Positions 26,298 to 37,538 are shown, counted from the stretch's first letter. The stretch: 64,000 nt of DNA from CADEEN01 sp031379365 (GCA_031379365.1 JANNFB010000026.1:1-64000), one strand, 5' to 3'. A program made the numbers and translations. Notes: generated from the sequence alone by a model not told the origin.

Positions 26298-26339
26298 GAA
26301 AAAACGAAGGGCCTGACGCCGAGGTCTCGGCGCAGGCCC
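26298..26339 (-). terminator. Strong intrinsic terminator in the MFS leader
   Basis: Minus-strand hairpin: GGGCCTG-CGCCGAG, loop AC, CTCGGCG, one bulged base, CAGGCCC, giving 14 paired bases. It is followed by UUCGUUUUUU. It lies between the leader ORF stop (26363) and the MFS start (26245). CUCGGC just after the leader stop (26350-26355) duplicates part of the 3' arm and could pair with the 5' arm, giving a competing structure. It may also stop argJ read-through. Confidence 0.85.
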
Positions 26340-26362
26340 GGATGGGGCGAAGCCGAGGACGT

Positions 26363-26440
26363 CTAGTGCGCAGCCACCGATGCACCCAGCACCGGCATGC
26401 CGCGGCGGCAGCGTCGGTTCGGAATGTCGTGGGTGGTCAT
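26363..26440 (-). CDS. Putative 25-residue leader peptide upstream of the MFS exporter
   Basis: ATG 26440 to TAG 26363. The peptide begins MTTHDIPN, has an arginine cluster RRCRRG (residues 9-14), then MPVLGASVAAH. RCR and RRCR fit the Arg/Lys-X-Arg/Lys pattern at which macrolide-bound ribosomes stall. The Shine-Dalgarno is weak (GCGAGA about 10 bases upstream). It sits 23 bases before the terminator and 118 bases before the exporter start. Translation is inferred from layout only; chance ORFs of this size occur. Confidence 0.45.
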   Translation of the reverse strand: MTTHDIPNRRCRRGMPVLGASVAAH

Positions 26441-26473
26441 GGGGAGGTCTCGCGCTTTAACAATCTGGCAATG

Positions 26474-26503
26474 ATGCTAGCAGTCCGCACCCGGTCGCGG
26501 CAA
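26474..26503 (-). promoter_or_regulatory. Candidate sigma-70 promoter for the leader-MFS transcript
   Basis: On the minus strand TTGCCG (26498-26503), an 18-base spacer and TAGCAT (26474-26479) give four of six matches in each box. Transcription would start near 26467, 27 bases before the leader ATG and just past the argJ stop at 26526. This makes the leader and exporter an independent unit. Confidence 0.4.
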
Positions 26504-26525
26504 GCTCACGACACGCAGGCGACGC

Positions 26526-27755
26526 TCAACTTCGGTAGTCGGCGTTGATACTGACGTAATCGTGCGACAGATCACAGGTCCAGACCGTCGCCTGCGCGGG
26601 ACCACGGTGCAAGTCGACCCGGATCGCGATCTCGGCTTGCTTCATGACGCGCTGGCCCTGGGCTTCCTGGTAGTCCGGGTGCCGCCCGCCCCTGACGACG
26701 ACGTGCACGTCGTCGAGAAACAGGTCGATGAGTGACTGATCGAGATCATCGATACCGGCGTAGCCCACCGCCGCCAGGATGCGGCCGAGGTTCGGATCGC
26801 TCGCGAAGAAGGCTGTCTTCACCAGCGGTGAATGGGCAATCGCGTAAGCCGCCAAGCGGCACTCCTCAGCGGTGCGCCCGCCGTCCACTTGCACCGTGAT
26901 GAACTTGGTGGCGCCCTCGCCGTCGCGCACGATGGCCTGGGCCAGCTGGCGTGACACCTCGAACACGGCCTCGCGCAGCCGCTTGCCATCGGGGTAGCTC
27001 AGCTGCGTGATGGGCGCATGGCCGGCCTGCTGCGTCGCGATCAACACGAAAGAGTCGTTGGTGCTGGTATCGCCGTCGATTGTGATGCGGTTGAAGCTCT
27101 GGTCTGCCGCCTCGCGCACCAAGGTCTGCAGCGGCCCGGGTGCAATCACCGCATCGGTGGCCACGAAACCGAGCATGGTCGCCATGTTCGGGCGGATCAT
27201 GCCGGCGCCCTTGGCGATGCCGGTGACAGTGACCGTCTTGCCGCCGATTTGAACTTGCCGCGAAGCCGCCTTGGGCAAGGTGTCAGTGGTCATGATGCCC
27301 TGCGCCGCCTCGAGCCAATGGTCGGGCGCGGCATCCACCAATGCTGCTGGCAGTCCGGCAACAAGGCGCTCGACCGGCAGCGTCTCCATGATCACGCCCG
27401 TCGAGAACGGCAGCACTTGCTCGGGTGCGAGGTCGAGTTGCTGTGCCAAAGCGATGCAGCTGGTGCGGGCGCGCACCAGCCCATCCTGACCCGTGCCGGC
27501 ATTGGCGTTGCCGGTGTTGATCAGCAATGCGCGAACGCCGAAGCCAGCATTGAGGTGTTCTCGACACACCTGCACTGGCGCCGCGCAGAAGCGGTTGGTG
27601 GTGAACACACCTGCGACCGCGGAGCCCGCCGCCAGCTTGAACACCACCAGGTCGCGGCGATTGGCCTTGCGGATCCCCGCCATGGCCGTGCCGATTTCAA
27701 GCCCCCGCACGGGAAGCAGGTCATGTGCAGTCGGAGGGATCAGGTTCACGGGCAT
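26526..27755 (-). CDS. argJ: Bifunctional ornithine acetyltransferase / N-acetylglutamate synthase ArgJ
   Basis: 409 residues. Transfers acetyl from N-acetylornithine to glutamate in arginine synthesis. The self-cleavage and nucleophile site is in NMATMLGFVATDA (Thr near 194); TNRFCAAPV near the start, the oxyanion-hole region STGVIME and the C-terminal DLSHDYVSINADYRS are also typical. ATG 27755 starts MPVNLIPP. It is divergent from the SGNH-like gene. In related genomes it lies close to secA, as here. Confidence 0.95.
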   Translation of the reverse strand: MPVNLIPPTAHDLLPVRGLEIGTAMAGIRKANRRDLVVFKLAAGSAVAGVFTTNRFCAAPVQVCREHLNAGFGVRALLINTGNANAGTGQDGLVRARTSCIALAQQLDLAPEQVLPFSTGVIMETLPVERLVAGLPAALVDAAPDHWLEAAQGIMTTDTLPKAASRQVQIGGKTVTVTGIAKGAGMIRPNMATMLGFVATDAVIAPGPLQTLVREAADQSFNRITIDGDTSTNDSFVLIATQQAGHAPITQLSYPDGKRLREAVFEVSRQLAQAIVRDGEGATKFITVQVDGGRTAEECRLAAYAIAHSPLVKTAFFASDPNLGRILAAVGYAGIDDLDQSLIDLFLDDVHVVVRGGRHPDYQEAQGQRVMKQAEIAIRVDLHRGPAQATVWTCDLSHDYVSINADYRS

Positions 27756-27831
27756 CGGCAGAGTCCGGCGGCGCAGCAGGGGTACTGGCGGTCGATTGTA
27801 GGATTCGCCACCTCGACGCCGGTCTTACACG

Positions 27832-28968
27832 ATGCATGTCCTGCGGTTGGCCATGGCTGCAATGATCGCCCTTCCCCCGCTGACGACGATGGCCGCGCCG
27901 GCACCGCCCGAGAGGATTTTCATCTCGGGTCACAGCCTGGTCGACCAACCTTTGCCGAGCAACCTGGCGGCCATCGCTGCCAGCCTCGGCACACCGGTTC
28001 AGTGGAATCGCCAGTACATGGTGGGCTCCTCGCTGCGGGCGCGGGCCCGAGGGCCGTCGGCACCGGCCCACGCCACCGGGTGGGAGGGCTACCGGCAGGG
28101 CGAAAACCGTGACGGCCGCGTTATGGATGTGCTGGCGGAGCTGAGCTCGCCAAAGACGGTAACCGGCGGTGCTTACGACGGCCTTCTGATCACTGAGCAG
28201 CACGGCCTCCTGGGCACGCTGCTCTGGAACGACAGTGTGCGCTATCTGCGTCACCATCACGACCGCTTCATCGCGGCCAACGCCTCCGGCAGAACCTGGT
28301 TCTATGAGTCTTGGCTCAGCCTGGACAACAAGGCCGACCCACGGCGCTGGATCGCGTACGAGCGGGCGGCGTCGCCGATCTGGCAGTGCATGGCCACGCG
28401 GGTGAACGTCTCTCTGGCCGCAGAGCGGCGCAGCGATCGCATTCAGCCACTGCCCGCTGGCGCACTGCTTGCGGGCCTGATCGAGCGGGCCACGCAGGGA
28501 CCGGGCCTGCCCGGCATCACAGTGCCGGGCGTGCGTGAGACGGCCGACCGCCTCGTTGCGGACCAGGTTCACCTGACGCCAATGGGTGCGTACTACATGT
28601 CACTGGTGACCTATGCAACGATGTTCGAAAGGAGCCCCGTCGGCGCCTGGTCGCCCGCAGGCATCGACGCAGTGGTAGCAAGGTCCTTGCAGACTGTGGC
28701 GTGGGAACTGGTCGAGGCCGAGCGCCAAGGCCGCCGCCTTCTCACCTTGGACGAGTGCCAGGAGAAGCTGCAGTCGTCGTTCATCGCCACGTACTGGGCC
28801 TACTCGCGGGACGCGTACTGGCGCGAGGAAATCGGCGCGGCTAGGGCGTGGTTGCGCTGGGCGAAGCACCGCCTGCAGTGGCACTGGCGGCTGCGCAAGG
28901 GCGGAAGCGACAACCCTTTTCGCTACGACGCTGCGACCGACCGCAGCCACTGGCTGCCGCCGCCCTGA
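27832..28968 (+). CDS. Secreted SGNH-hydrolase-like protein of unknown function
   Basis: 378 residues with a signal peptide (hydrophobic 4-22, cleavage near TMAAPA). After it, FISGHSLVDQPLP places a serine as in SGNH block I, and a late DQVHLTPMGAYYMS matches block V (Asp-x-x-His). Blocks II and III (Gly, Asn) are not clear. It may be an esterase or deacetylase of the envelope, or a sulfatase-like scaffold. No neighbour explains it: it is divergent from argJ and convergent with secA, with 4 bases between stops. Confidence 0.55.
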   Translation: MHVLRLAMAAMIALPPLTTMAAPAPPERIFISGHSLVDQPLPSNLAAIAASLGTPVQWNRQYMVGSSLRARARGPSAPAHATGWEGYRQGENRDGRVMDVLAELSSPKTVTGGAYDGLLITEQHGLLGTLLWNDSVRYLRHHHDRFIAANASGRTWFYESWLSLDNKADPRRWIAYERAASPIWQCMATRVNVSLAAERRSDRIQPLPAGALLAGLIERATQGPGLPGITVPGVRETADRLVADQVHLTPMGAYYMSLVTYATMFERSPVGAWSPAGIDAVVARSLQTVAWELVEAERQGRRLLTLDECQEKLQSSFIATYWAYSRDAYWREEIGAARAWLRWAKHRLQWHWRLRKGGSDNPFRYDAATDRSHWLPPP

Positions 28969-28972
28969 AACC

Positions 28973-31717
<2,745 letters not shown>

Positions 31718-31758
31718 GCGGCGTGGCTTCTTGTCGTGGGTGTGCGTGGCCAGGAGGA

Positions 31759-31780
31759 GATGGGGCGGCTTGGCCCCATC
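31759..31780 (-). other. Hairpin in the secA 5' leader
   Basis: GATGGGGC and GCCCCATC form a perfect 8-bp stem with loop GGCTTG/CAAGCC, 42 bases upstream of the secA ATG. No U-run follows, so it is not a canonical terminator for the upstream M23 gene. It could shape secA translation or protect the mRNA end. Confidence 0.45.
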
Positions 31781-31865
31781 GCAAGGGGCTGGCGCTCAGG
31801 ACTGCCGGGGCAGCAGGCGCCCGGCCTTGCGTCCAACGCACAAGGCGCGAGATTTTACCCGGCGC

Positions 31866-32867
31866 TCAGCGCGAGCGCGCCGCGCTGCGAGACGCCCCGC
31901 CCTCGCCTGCTTTGCCTGCGAGGAATCGGGCCGGATTCTGCGGCACCCCCTCCACCAACACTTCGAAGTGCAGGTGGGGCCCGGTCGAGCGCCCGCTGTT
32001 GCCAACCTCGGCGACCTTCTGGCCTCGCTTGACCAGGTCGCCGGTCTTGACCAGAACGCGCGAGGCGTGGGCATAGCGCGTCAACAAGCCGTTGCCATGG
32101 TCGATCTCCACCAGGTTGCCATACGCCGGGTGTGGCTCAGTCGAGACCACCACGCCACCGGCGGCCGCCATGATCGGGGCGCCAATGTCGGCTGGGAAGT
32201 CCAGGCCGGTGTGCAGGGCAGCGCGCCCGCTGAACGGGTCGGGGCGGAAGCCGAATCCGGACGTACTGGGAGCGTCGACGGGGGCAGAACTCGGCACCAT
32301 CAACTGCGTCAGCCGGCCTTCCAGCAGGCGGGACTCGATCAGGGTGAACAGGTCGGTGGTCTGGTCCGTGCGCTCGTCGAGACGGCCAGCGTAAGCGCTC
32401 AGGTTCTCGAGCGCTTGCACGCGGCCCGCACGGGTGGTGTCCGGCACGAAAGGGCCGCCCTGGCCACCCCGGCTGCCCGCCAGCGGTGCGGACGCGGCTG
32501 CGCCGGGCCGCAACAGCGGCTTGAACTCCTCGGCCTTGACGCCGGCCAAGCCCGAAACCCGGTCGCCCATGGCCTCCAGCTTGAGCAGCTTGGCCTGCAA
32601 CTCGCCCACCTTCTGCGCCATGGCGTCCAGGTTCTCGCGCAAAAAGCGGTCACGTTGCGCGGTCTCGTCGCGAATCACGAAGGAGACGATCTGGCTGACG
32701 ATCGGCCAGCCGTCACGCGCTGCCTTGAGGAAGATGAAGTGATACATCGCAGCAGACAGCAGCAACAGCAGCAGCGAGGCGGCGGCCAGGGCTGCGCCGA
32801 GTTGCCAGCGGTTGAACTGCAACACGCGTGACTTGGCAATGCTGCCGTGGGTGATCAGGATCTGCAT
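31866..32867 (-). CDS. M23 (LytM-type) peptidoglycan endopeptidase, membrane-anchored
   Basis: 333 residues with one N-terminal membrane helix (about 25-50), a coiled-coil stretch (70-110) and a C-terminal peptidase domain. Zinc ligands are intact: HTGLDFPAD (His and Asp) and HLHFEV (His-x-His). It is likely active on peptide cross-links or as a regulator of division amidases. In Burkholderiales it lies between secA and the DciA-like gene near the dcw cluster, as here. Confidence 0.9.
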   Translation of the reverse strand: MQILITHGSIAKSRVLQFNRWQLGAALAAASLLLLLLSAAMYHFIFLKAARDGWPIVSQIVSFVIRDETAQRDRFLRENLDAMAQKVGELQAKLLKLEAMGDRVSGLAGVKAEEFKPLLRPGAAASAPLAGSRGGQGGPFVPDTTRAGRVQALENLSAYAGRLDERTDQTTDLFTLIESRLLEGRLTQLMVPSSAPVDAPSTSGFGFRPDPFSGRAALHTGLDFPADIGAPIMAAAGGVVVSTEPHPAYGNLVEIDHGNGLLTRYAHASRVLVKTGDLVKRGQKVAEVGNSGRSTGPHLHFEVLVEGVPQNPARFLAGKAGEGGASRSAARSR

Positions 32868-32885
32868 CCGCCTAAACTCCTTGCC

Positions 32886-33209
32886 ATGGCCACCGCCAAG
32901 TCATCGTCTTCGTCCGTGCCGCTGGGTCTGCCCCTGGCGCGGGCGCTGGACCAGAACACCAGCCTGGCCAACCTGACACGTCGGCTGGCGCAGTCGAATG
33001 CGCGCTACGCCGCAGTCCGTCTGCAGTTGCCCGAAGCAATGCGTTCGCTGGTGCAACCGGGTCCGATCGACGAGGAAGGCTGGTCGCTGCTGGCCTCCAA
33101 TGCGGCTGTGGCCGCCAAGTTGCGTCACCTGCTGCCGCGTCTGTCAGACACATTGCGCGAGCAGGGCTGGCCGGAACTGCCGATTCGCGTGCACATACGC
33201 GCGCGCTGA
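32886..33209 (+). CDS. DUF721 / DciA-like protein
   Basis: 107 residues from ATG 32886. A DUF721-type region (LPEAMRSLVQPGPIDEEGWSLLASNAAVAAKLRHLLPRL in part) is followed by PIRVHIRAR. DciA proteins load the replicative helicase in bacteria lacking DnaC; the short forms in betaproteobacteria are inferred homologues. It is divergent from the M23 gene, with 18 bases between start codons, so promoters must overlap or lie within genes. An in-frame ATG at 32847 would overlap the M23 gene. Confidence 0.7.
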   Translation: MATAKSSSSSVPLGLPLARALDQNTSLANLTRRLAQSNARYAAVRLQLPEAMRSLVQPGPIDEEGWSLLASNAAVAAKLRHLLPRLSDTLREQGWPELPIRVHIRAR

Positions 33210-33226
33210 CCGCTCCGGGTTCGGGG

Positions 33227-33302
33227 TGGTGCCGACTGTCCGAATCGAACGGACGACCTTCCGCTTACAAGGCGGGTGCTCTACCAGCTGAGCTAAGTCG
33301 GC
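33227..33302 (-). tRNA. tRNA-Thr (TGT)
   Basis: The minus strand folds as a full cloverleaf of 76 bases with encoded CCA. The acceptor GCCGACT pairs with AGTCGGC, followed by discriminator A. The D arm begins GCTC. The anticodon loop CTTGTAA carries TGT. The T arm GTCCG-TTCGATT-CGGAC is standard. Confidence 0.93.
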
Positions 33303-33343
33303 ACGGTCCGCAAGGATTCTAGGCCGGCGTGCCAGGCACCACG

Positions 33344-33892
33344 TTACTTGATGCGCTTGAGCGAGGGGCGTGCGCCGCCGGGCGCGGGCGGCGGCTCCGG
33401 TGGCTCGCCCGGCGGCACGATCTGGCTGACCGTGGCGCTTGGTGTCGGCGCAGGCGCGGGCGAGTTGACCGCTGTCAAGCGTGGGCCAGCGCGGGCCACC
33501 GCATCGCCGGCAGACAAAACCGCAGGCCCGGCAGTGCTCGCACCACCCGCGCCCGTCGGCACCGGAAACGCCATGCCCTGGCCGTTCTCTCGAGCGTAGA
33601 TGGCCACGACATGGTCGATCGGCACGACGATCTCGCGGGCGCTGCCGCCGAAGCGGGCCTTGAACTCGATCTGCTCGTTGCCGAGCTTGAGGCCGCTGGT
33701 GGCTTCGAAGCCAACGTTGAGCACGATCTCGTTGTTCTTGACGTACTCCTGTGGCACCTGCACGCTGGCGTCGACGAACACCGCGACATAGGGTGTGAAG
33801 CCGTTGTCGGTACACCAGTCGTGCAGCGCGCGGATCAGGTAGGGCCGCGTCGAGCTGCCCTGGCCTTCGGGGGATAACGGTATCGTGGCCAT
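33344..33892 (-). CDS. sspB: ClpXP specificity-enhancing factor SspB
   Basis: 182 residues from ATG 33892 (a TTG at 33901 is also open). Adaptor delivering ssrA-tagged proteins to ClpXP. The N-terminal domain has STRPYLIRALHDWCTDNGFTP and a beta core with FGGSAREIVVPIDHVVAIYARENGQGM. A long Pro/Ala linker then leads to the C-terminal ClpX-binding tail PSLKRIK. It is paired with sspA on the same strand, as usual. Confidence 0.93.
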   Translation of the reverse strand: MATIPLSPEGQGSSTRPYLIRALHDWCTDNGFTPYVAVFVDASVQVPQEYVKNNEIVLNVGFEATSGLKLGNEQIEFKARFGGSAREIVVPIDHVVAIYARENGQGMAFPVPTGAGGASTAGPAVLSAGDAVARAGPRLTAVNSPAPAPTPSATVSQIVPPGEPPEPPPAPGGARPSLKRIK

Positions 33893-33901
33893 CTCACACA
33901 A

Positions 33902-33992
33902 CCAAGCAAGCGGACGCCGTGGAACCGGCTTTGCCGGGCCACTGGCGTCGCCCCCCTGGAGGGGAGCGGTGAAACCGCTTCGGGGAAGTCAT
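33902..33992. repeat. Palindromic intergenic element (sspA-sspB)
   Basis: The spacer between sspA and sspB contains CCGGCTTTGCCGG, CCCCCCTGGAGGGG and GCGGTGAAACCGC in succession, three short palindromes. The pattern resembles, loosely, the repeats between the ugp genes. It would form mRNA hairpins between the two genes. Confidence 0.5.
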
Positions 33993-34607
33993 TTACTTCC
34001 GCATGACTTTCTCGGACGGGGTCAGCGCTTCGATGTAGGCCGGACGCGAAAAGATTCGCTCGGCGTACTTCAGCAGTGGCAGCGCGTTCTTCGACAGGTC
34101 GATGTCGTAATAGTCCAGGCGCCAGAGCAGCGGAGCAATGGCCACGTCGAGCATCGAGAAGTCATCGCCGAGCATGAACTTGTTCTTCAGGAAAATCGGC
34201 GCCAGCTGGGTCAGGCGGTCGCGAATCTGGCCGCGTGCCTTCTCGAGCTGTTTCTCGGTGCCCTTGACGCCGTTGCGTGCCTCGAGGATGTTGACGTTGG
34301 CGAACAACTCCTTCTCGAAGTTGAACAGGAACAGGCGCACGCGGGCGCGGGCCACCGGGTCGCCCGGCATCAGCTGCGGGTGCGGGAAGCGCTCGTCGAT
34401 GTACTCATTGATGATGTGCGACTCGTACAGGATCAGGTCGCGCTCGACGAGGATGGGCACCTCGTTGTACGGATTCATCAGTGCGATGTCTTCGGGCTTC
34501 GCGAACAGGTCGACGTCGCGGATCTCGAAATCCATGCCCTTCTCGAACAGCACGAAACGGCAGCGGTGCGAGTAAGGACAGGTGGTTCCGGAATAAAGCA
34601 CCATCAT
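33993..34607 (-). CDS. sspA: Stringent starvation protein A (GST fold)
   Basis: 204-residue glutathione-S-transferase-fold protein that binds RNA polymerase and alters transcription in stress. Seen: MVLYSGTTCPYSHRCRFVLFEKGMDFE, NPYNEVPILVERDLILYESHIINEYID and the C-terminal helical domain. GGAG precedes two adjacent ATG codons (34607, 34604). The cytochrome bc1 operon ends upstream with its own terminator. Confidence 0.93.
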   Translation of the reverse strand: MMVLYSGTTCPYSHRCRFVLFEKGMDFEIRDVDLFAKPEDIALMNPYNEVPILVERDLILYESHIINEYIDERFPHPQLMPGDPVARARVRLFLFNFEKELFANVNILEARNGVKGTEKQLEKARGQIRDRLTQLAPIFLKNKFMLGDDFSMLDVAIAPLLWRLDYYDIDLSKNALPLLKYAERIFSRPAYIEALTPSEKVMRK

Positions 34608-34659
34608 GGTGGAGGCTCCCTTGCTGGTGATCAGAAAATGGGGATGTCTGAGACAGTCT

Positions 34660-34703
34660 CAAAAACACGAAACGCAGTGGACCCGTTGCCGGCACCCACT
34701 GCG
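34660..34703 (-). terminator. Intrinsic terminator of the cytochrome bc1 operon
   Basis: Minus-strand stem CGCAGTGG/CCACTGCG (34673-34703) with a 15-base loop that can pair further (CCGG-type core). It is followed by UUUCGUGUUUUU ending at 34661. It lies 17 bases past the petC stop. Confidence 0.8.
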
Positions 34704-34720
34704 CTGCAAACGGCGTTCAA

Positions 34721-35494
34721 CTACTTGATGTCTTTCCAGTACGCGGCATTCAAGCGCCATGCGATCACGGTGAAGATGCCCAGGAACAGAAGCACCCAGG
34801 CGCCCAGCTGCTGGCGCGTCTTTTGCGCTGGCTCGCCGGCCCATTGCAAGAATGCCACCAGATCCGCCATGGCATTGTCGTAGGCCCGCGCATCGAGGGT
34901 GCCAGGCTTGGTAACTTCCCAGCCGCTGACGACCTCGACCTCTTTGCCATGCTCGGTGGCCTTGGTGAAGATCGGTCGGCGTTCACCCTGCAGTTCCCAC
35001 AGCACATGGGGCATCGCCACATTGGGGTAAGCCAGATTGTTCCAGCCTGTCGCCTTGCTGTCGTCGCGGTAATAGGTGCGCAAGTAGGTGTACAAATAGT
35101 CCGCACCGCTGCCCTGGCCCGCCGCCGAACGTGAGCGCGAGACCACAGAAAGGTCTGGCGGCACGACGCCGAACCACAGCTTGGCCTGCTTCGGATCGAG
35201 CGAGACCTTCATCGTCTCGCCCACCTTGTCAGTTGCGAACAACAGGTTCGTCTTGATCTGCTCGTTGCTCAAACCGATGTCGTTCAACCGGTTGTAGCGA
35301 ACGTAGGAGGCCGCGTGACAGTTCAGACAATAGTTGACGAACAGCTTGGCGCCATTCTGCAAAGAGGCATTGTCAGTCAGCTTCTCGACCGGAAACTTGT
35401 CCCAGGCGATGCCACCGCCTGCCGCGTGCGCAGCACCGCCAGCGAGCAGGAGAGAGACCAGCAGAGAGTGCAGGATTCGTTTGATCATGGTCAT
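34721..35494 (-). CDS. petC: Cytochrome c1, ubiquinol-cytochrome c reductase
   Basis: Haem subunit of complex III. 257 residues from ATG 35494 (35488 also possible). A signal peptide ends at HAA near 25. The haem-binding CLNCHAA lies near 45-51 and an axial Met is in YPNVAMPHVLWE. A C-terminal membrane anchor (VLLFLGIFTVIAWRL) holds it in the inner membrane. It follows petB by 7 bases in the order petA-petB-petC. Confidence 0.93.
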   Translation of the reverse strand: MTMIKRILHSLLVSLLLAGGAAHAAGGGIAWDKFPVEKLTDNASLQNGAKLFVNYCLNCHAASYVRYNRLNDIGLSNEQIKTNLLFATDKVGETMKVSLDPKQAKLWFGVVPPDLSVVSRSRSAAGQGSGADYLYTYLRTYYRDDSKATGWNNLAYPNVAMPHVLWELQGERRPIFTKATEHGKEVEVVSGWEVTKPGTLDARAYDNAMADLVAFLQWAGEPAQKTRQQLGAWVLLFLGIFTVIAWRLNAAYWKDIK

Positions 35495-35501
35495 CGTCCG
35501 C

Positions 35502-36908
35502 TCAGTGCGCGCTGAACACAACGCGCTCGGGCACCGGCTTGAAGGTGCCGAGTTGGCTCCACCACGGCATCAACAGGAAGAAGCCAAAGTAGTAGACCGT
35601 GCCGATCTGCGCCATCAGGGTCTTGGTGTCCGACACCGTCTCGATGCCCAGCCATCCGAGGATGAAGAAGACCACCACGAAGACCGCATACACGGCCTTG
35701 TGCCAATCGGGGCGGTAACGGATCGACTTGACGGGGCTGCGGTCGAGCCAAGGCAGCACGAACAGGATCATCACGGAAGCACCCATCACGACGACGCCCC
35801 AGAACTTGGCGTCGAAAGTCTTGAGCAGGGCGATGGCCACCACGGCCGCCACCAACACGCTGCCCTTGATCATGGTCGGCAGCTTGGCCTTCCAGGCGGC
35901 CATCAGCGCCGACACACCGATGATCAGGCAGAACACATTGACCATCGGGTCGGTGGTTGCGCGCAGCATCGAGTAGTAGGGCGTGAAGTACCACACCGGG
36001 GCAATGTGTGCCGGCGTCTTGAGCGGGTCGGCCGGGATGAAGTTGTTGTACTCGAGGAAGTAGCCGCCCATCTCGGGGGCGAAGAAGATGATGGCCGAGA
36101 AGATGATCATGAACACCGACACCGCCAGGATGTCGTGCACCGTGTAGTAGGGGTGAAAGGGGATGCCGTCGAGGGGGATGCCCGTCTTGGGGTCGCGGTG
36201 GTCCTTGATCTCGATGCCGTCAGGGTTGTTCGAGCCGACATCGTGCAGCGCGAAGATATGCGCCACCACCAACCCCAGCAATACCAGCGGCAACGCGATC
36301 ACGTGGAAGGCGAAGAAGCGGTTCAGGGTCGCGTCGCCGACGACATAGTCACCGCGGATCAGCAGTGCCAGGTCGGGGCCGACGAAGGGGATGGCGGCGA
36401 ACAAGTTGATGATGACCTGAGCGCCCCAGTAGCTCATCTGGCCCCAAGGCAACAGGTAGCCCATGAAAGCCTCGCCCATCAGGCACAGGAAGATCGCCAC
36501 GCCAAAGATCCAGACCAGCTCGCGCGGCTTGCGGTAGCTGCCGTAGAGCAGGCCGCGGAACATGTGCAGGTAGACGATGACGAAGAAGGCACTGGCGCCG
36601 GTCGAGTGCATGTAGCGCACCAGCCAGCCCCAGGGCACATCGCGCATGATGTACTCGACCGAGGCGAACGCCAGCGCCGCGTCGGGCTTGTAATGCATCA
36701 CCAGGAAGATGCCGGTGACGATCTGGATCACCAGCACCAGGATCGCCAGCGCGCCAAACACGTACCAGATGTTCTGCGCCTTGGGCGCGTAGTACTCCGC
36801 CATGTGGACGCGGTAAGCGTCGAACGCGGTCGGGAAGCGGTTATGCGTCCAGAGCGTCAGTTTGTCGACGACGGACGCCCCCGCTGGCGCCACCTTGAAT
36901 TCAGCCAT
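35502..36908 (-). CDS. petB: Cytochrome b, ubiquinol-cytochrome c reductase
   Basis: 468 residues from ATG 36908 (an upstream TTG is open but unlikely). The eight-to-nine-span core of complex III holds both b haems. Paired histidines appear in HSTGASAFFVIVYLH and FFAFHVIALPLVLLGLVVAH. The Qo-site PDWH motif near the end is RPDWH. PEF-loop equivalent reads EYNNFIPADPLKTPAHIAPVW in part. It sits between petA and petC. Confidence 0.95.
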   Translation of the reverse strand: MAEFKVAPAGASVVDKLTLWTHNRFPTAFDAYRVHMAEYYAPKAQNIWYVFGALAILVLVIQIVTGIFLVMHYKPDAALAFASVEYIMRDVPWGWLVRYMHSTGASAFFVIVYLHMFRGLLYGSYRKPRELVWIFGVAIFLCLMGEAFMGYLLPWGQMSYWGAQVIINLFAAIPFVGPDLALLIRGDYVVGDATLNRFFAFHVIALPLVLLGLVVAHIFALHDVGSNNPDGIEIKDHRDPKTGIPLDGIPFHPYYTVHDILAVSVFMIIFSAIIFFAPEMGGYFLEYNNFIPADPLKTPAHIAPVWYFTPYYSMLRATTDPMVNVFCLIIGVSALMAAWKAKLPTMIKGSVLVAAVVAIALLKTFDAKFWGVVVMGASVMILFVLPWLDRSPVKSIRYRPDWHKAVYAVFVVVFFILGWLGIETVSDTKTLMAQIGTVYYFGFFLLMPWWSQLGTFKPVPERVVFSAH

Positions 36909-36938
36909 GTTGTGTTGCCTCGGCAATCGTTGGGGGGA

Positions 36939-37538
36939 TCAGGCCTTCTTGTCCTCGCCGATCAGCAAAGTGCTGTCGCTGAGGTACATGTGGGGCGGCA
37001 CCTCGAGGTTGTCCGGCGCCGGCTTGTTCTTGTAAACGCGGCCAGCCAGGTCGAAGGTCGAGCCGTGGCAGGGGCAGAAGAACCCGCCCTGCCAGTCGTC
37101 AGGCAGGGAGGGCTGGGCGCCGGCCTCGAGCTTGGCCGAGGGCGAGCAGCCCAGGTGGGAGCAGATGCCCACTGCGACCAGGATTTCAGGCTTGCGTGAA
37201 CGGTGTTCGTTGCGCGCGTACTCCGGCGTCAACTCGTCGGGCTTGCGCAAGGACTGCGGATCGGCGACCTGGCCGTCGGTCTTCTTCAGAGACGCCACCT
37301 GCTCGGGCGTGCGCTTGAGAATCCAGACGGGCTTGCCGCGCCACTCGACGGTCTGCATCTCGCCCACCTTCAACGCACTGATGTCGACCTCGACGGCGGC
37401 GCCAGCGGCCTTGGCGCGCTCCGAGGGCGCAAACGTGGATACAAAAGGCACGGCGGTCGCGACGGTCCCGAGGGCACCCGCACCACAAGCGATCCCGATC
37501 CAGGTCCGGCGGCCCGGATCGACGGCGTCATTGCTCAT
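36939..37538 (-). CDS. petA: Rieske iron-sulfur protein of cytochrome bc1
   Basis: 199 residues. An N-terminal twin-Arg/hydrophobic anchor (RRTWIGIACGAGALG) is of the kind exported by Tat. The 2Fe-2S ligands are CSHLGC and CPCHGS, with both cysteine-histidine pairs intact and the extra disulfide cysteines present. GAGG precedes ATG 37538. First gene of the bc1 operon; divergent from mscL. Confidence 0.95.
   Translation of the reverse strand: MSNDAVDPGRRTWIGIACGAGALGTVATAVPFVSTFAPSERAKAAGAAVEVDISALKVGEMQTVEWRGKPVWILKRTPEQVASLKKTDGQVADPQSLRKPDELTPEYARNEHRSRKPEILVAVGICSHLGCSPSAKLEAGAQPSLPDDWQGGFFCPCHGSTFDLAGRVYKNKPAPDNLEVPPHMYLSDSTLLIGEDKKA

Noticed and set aside
31718..31841. SecM-like arrest peptide upstream of secA
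   Set aside because: The open frame there has no signal peptide and no FxxxxWIxxxxGIRAGP-type arrest motif, and it runs into secA out of frame.
35334..37199. A 621-codon plus-strand frame opposite the cytochrome bc1 genes
   Set aside because: Low-complexity His/Asp/Val-rich shadow of petA-petB-petC.
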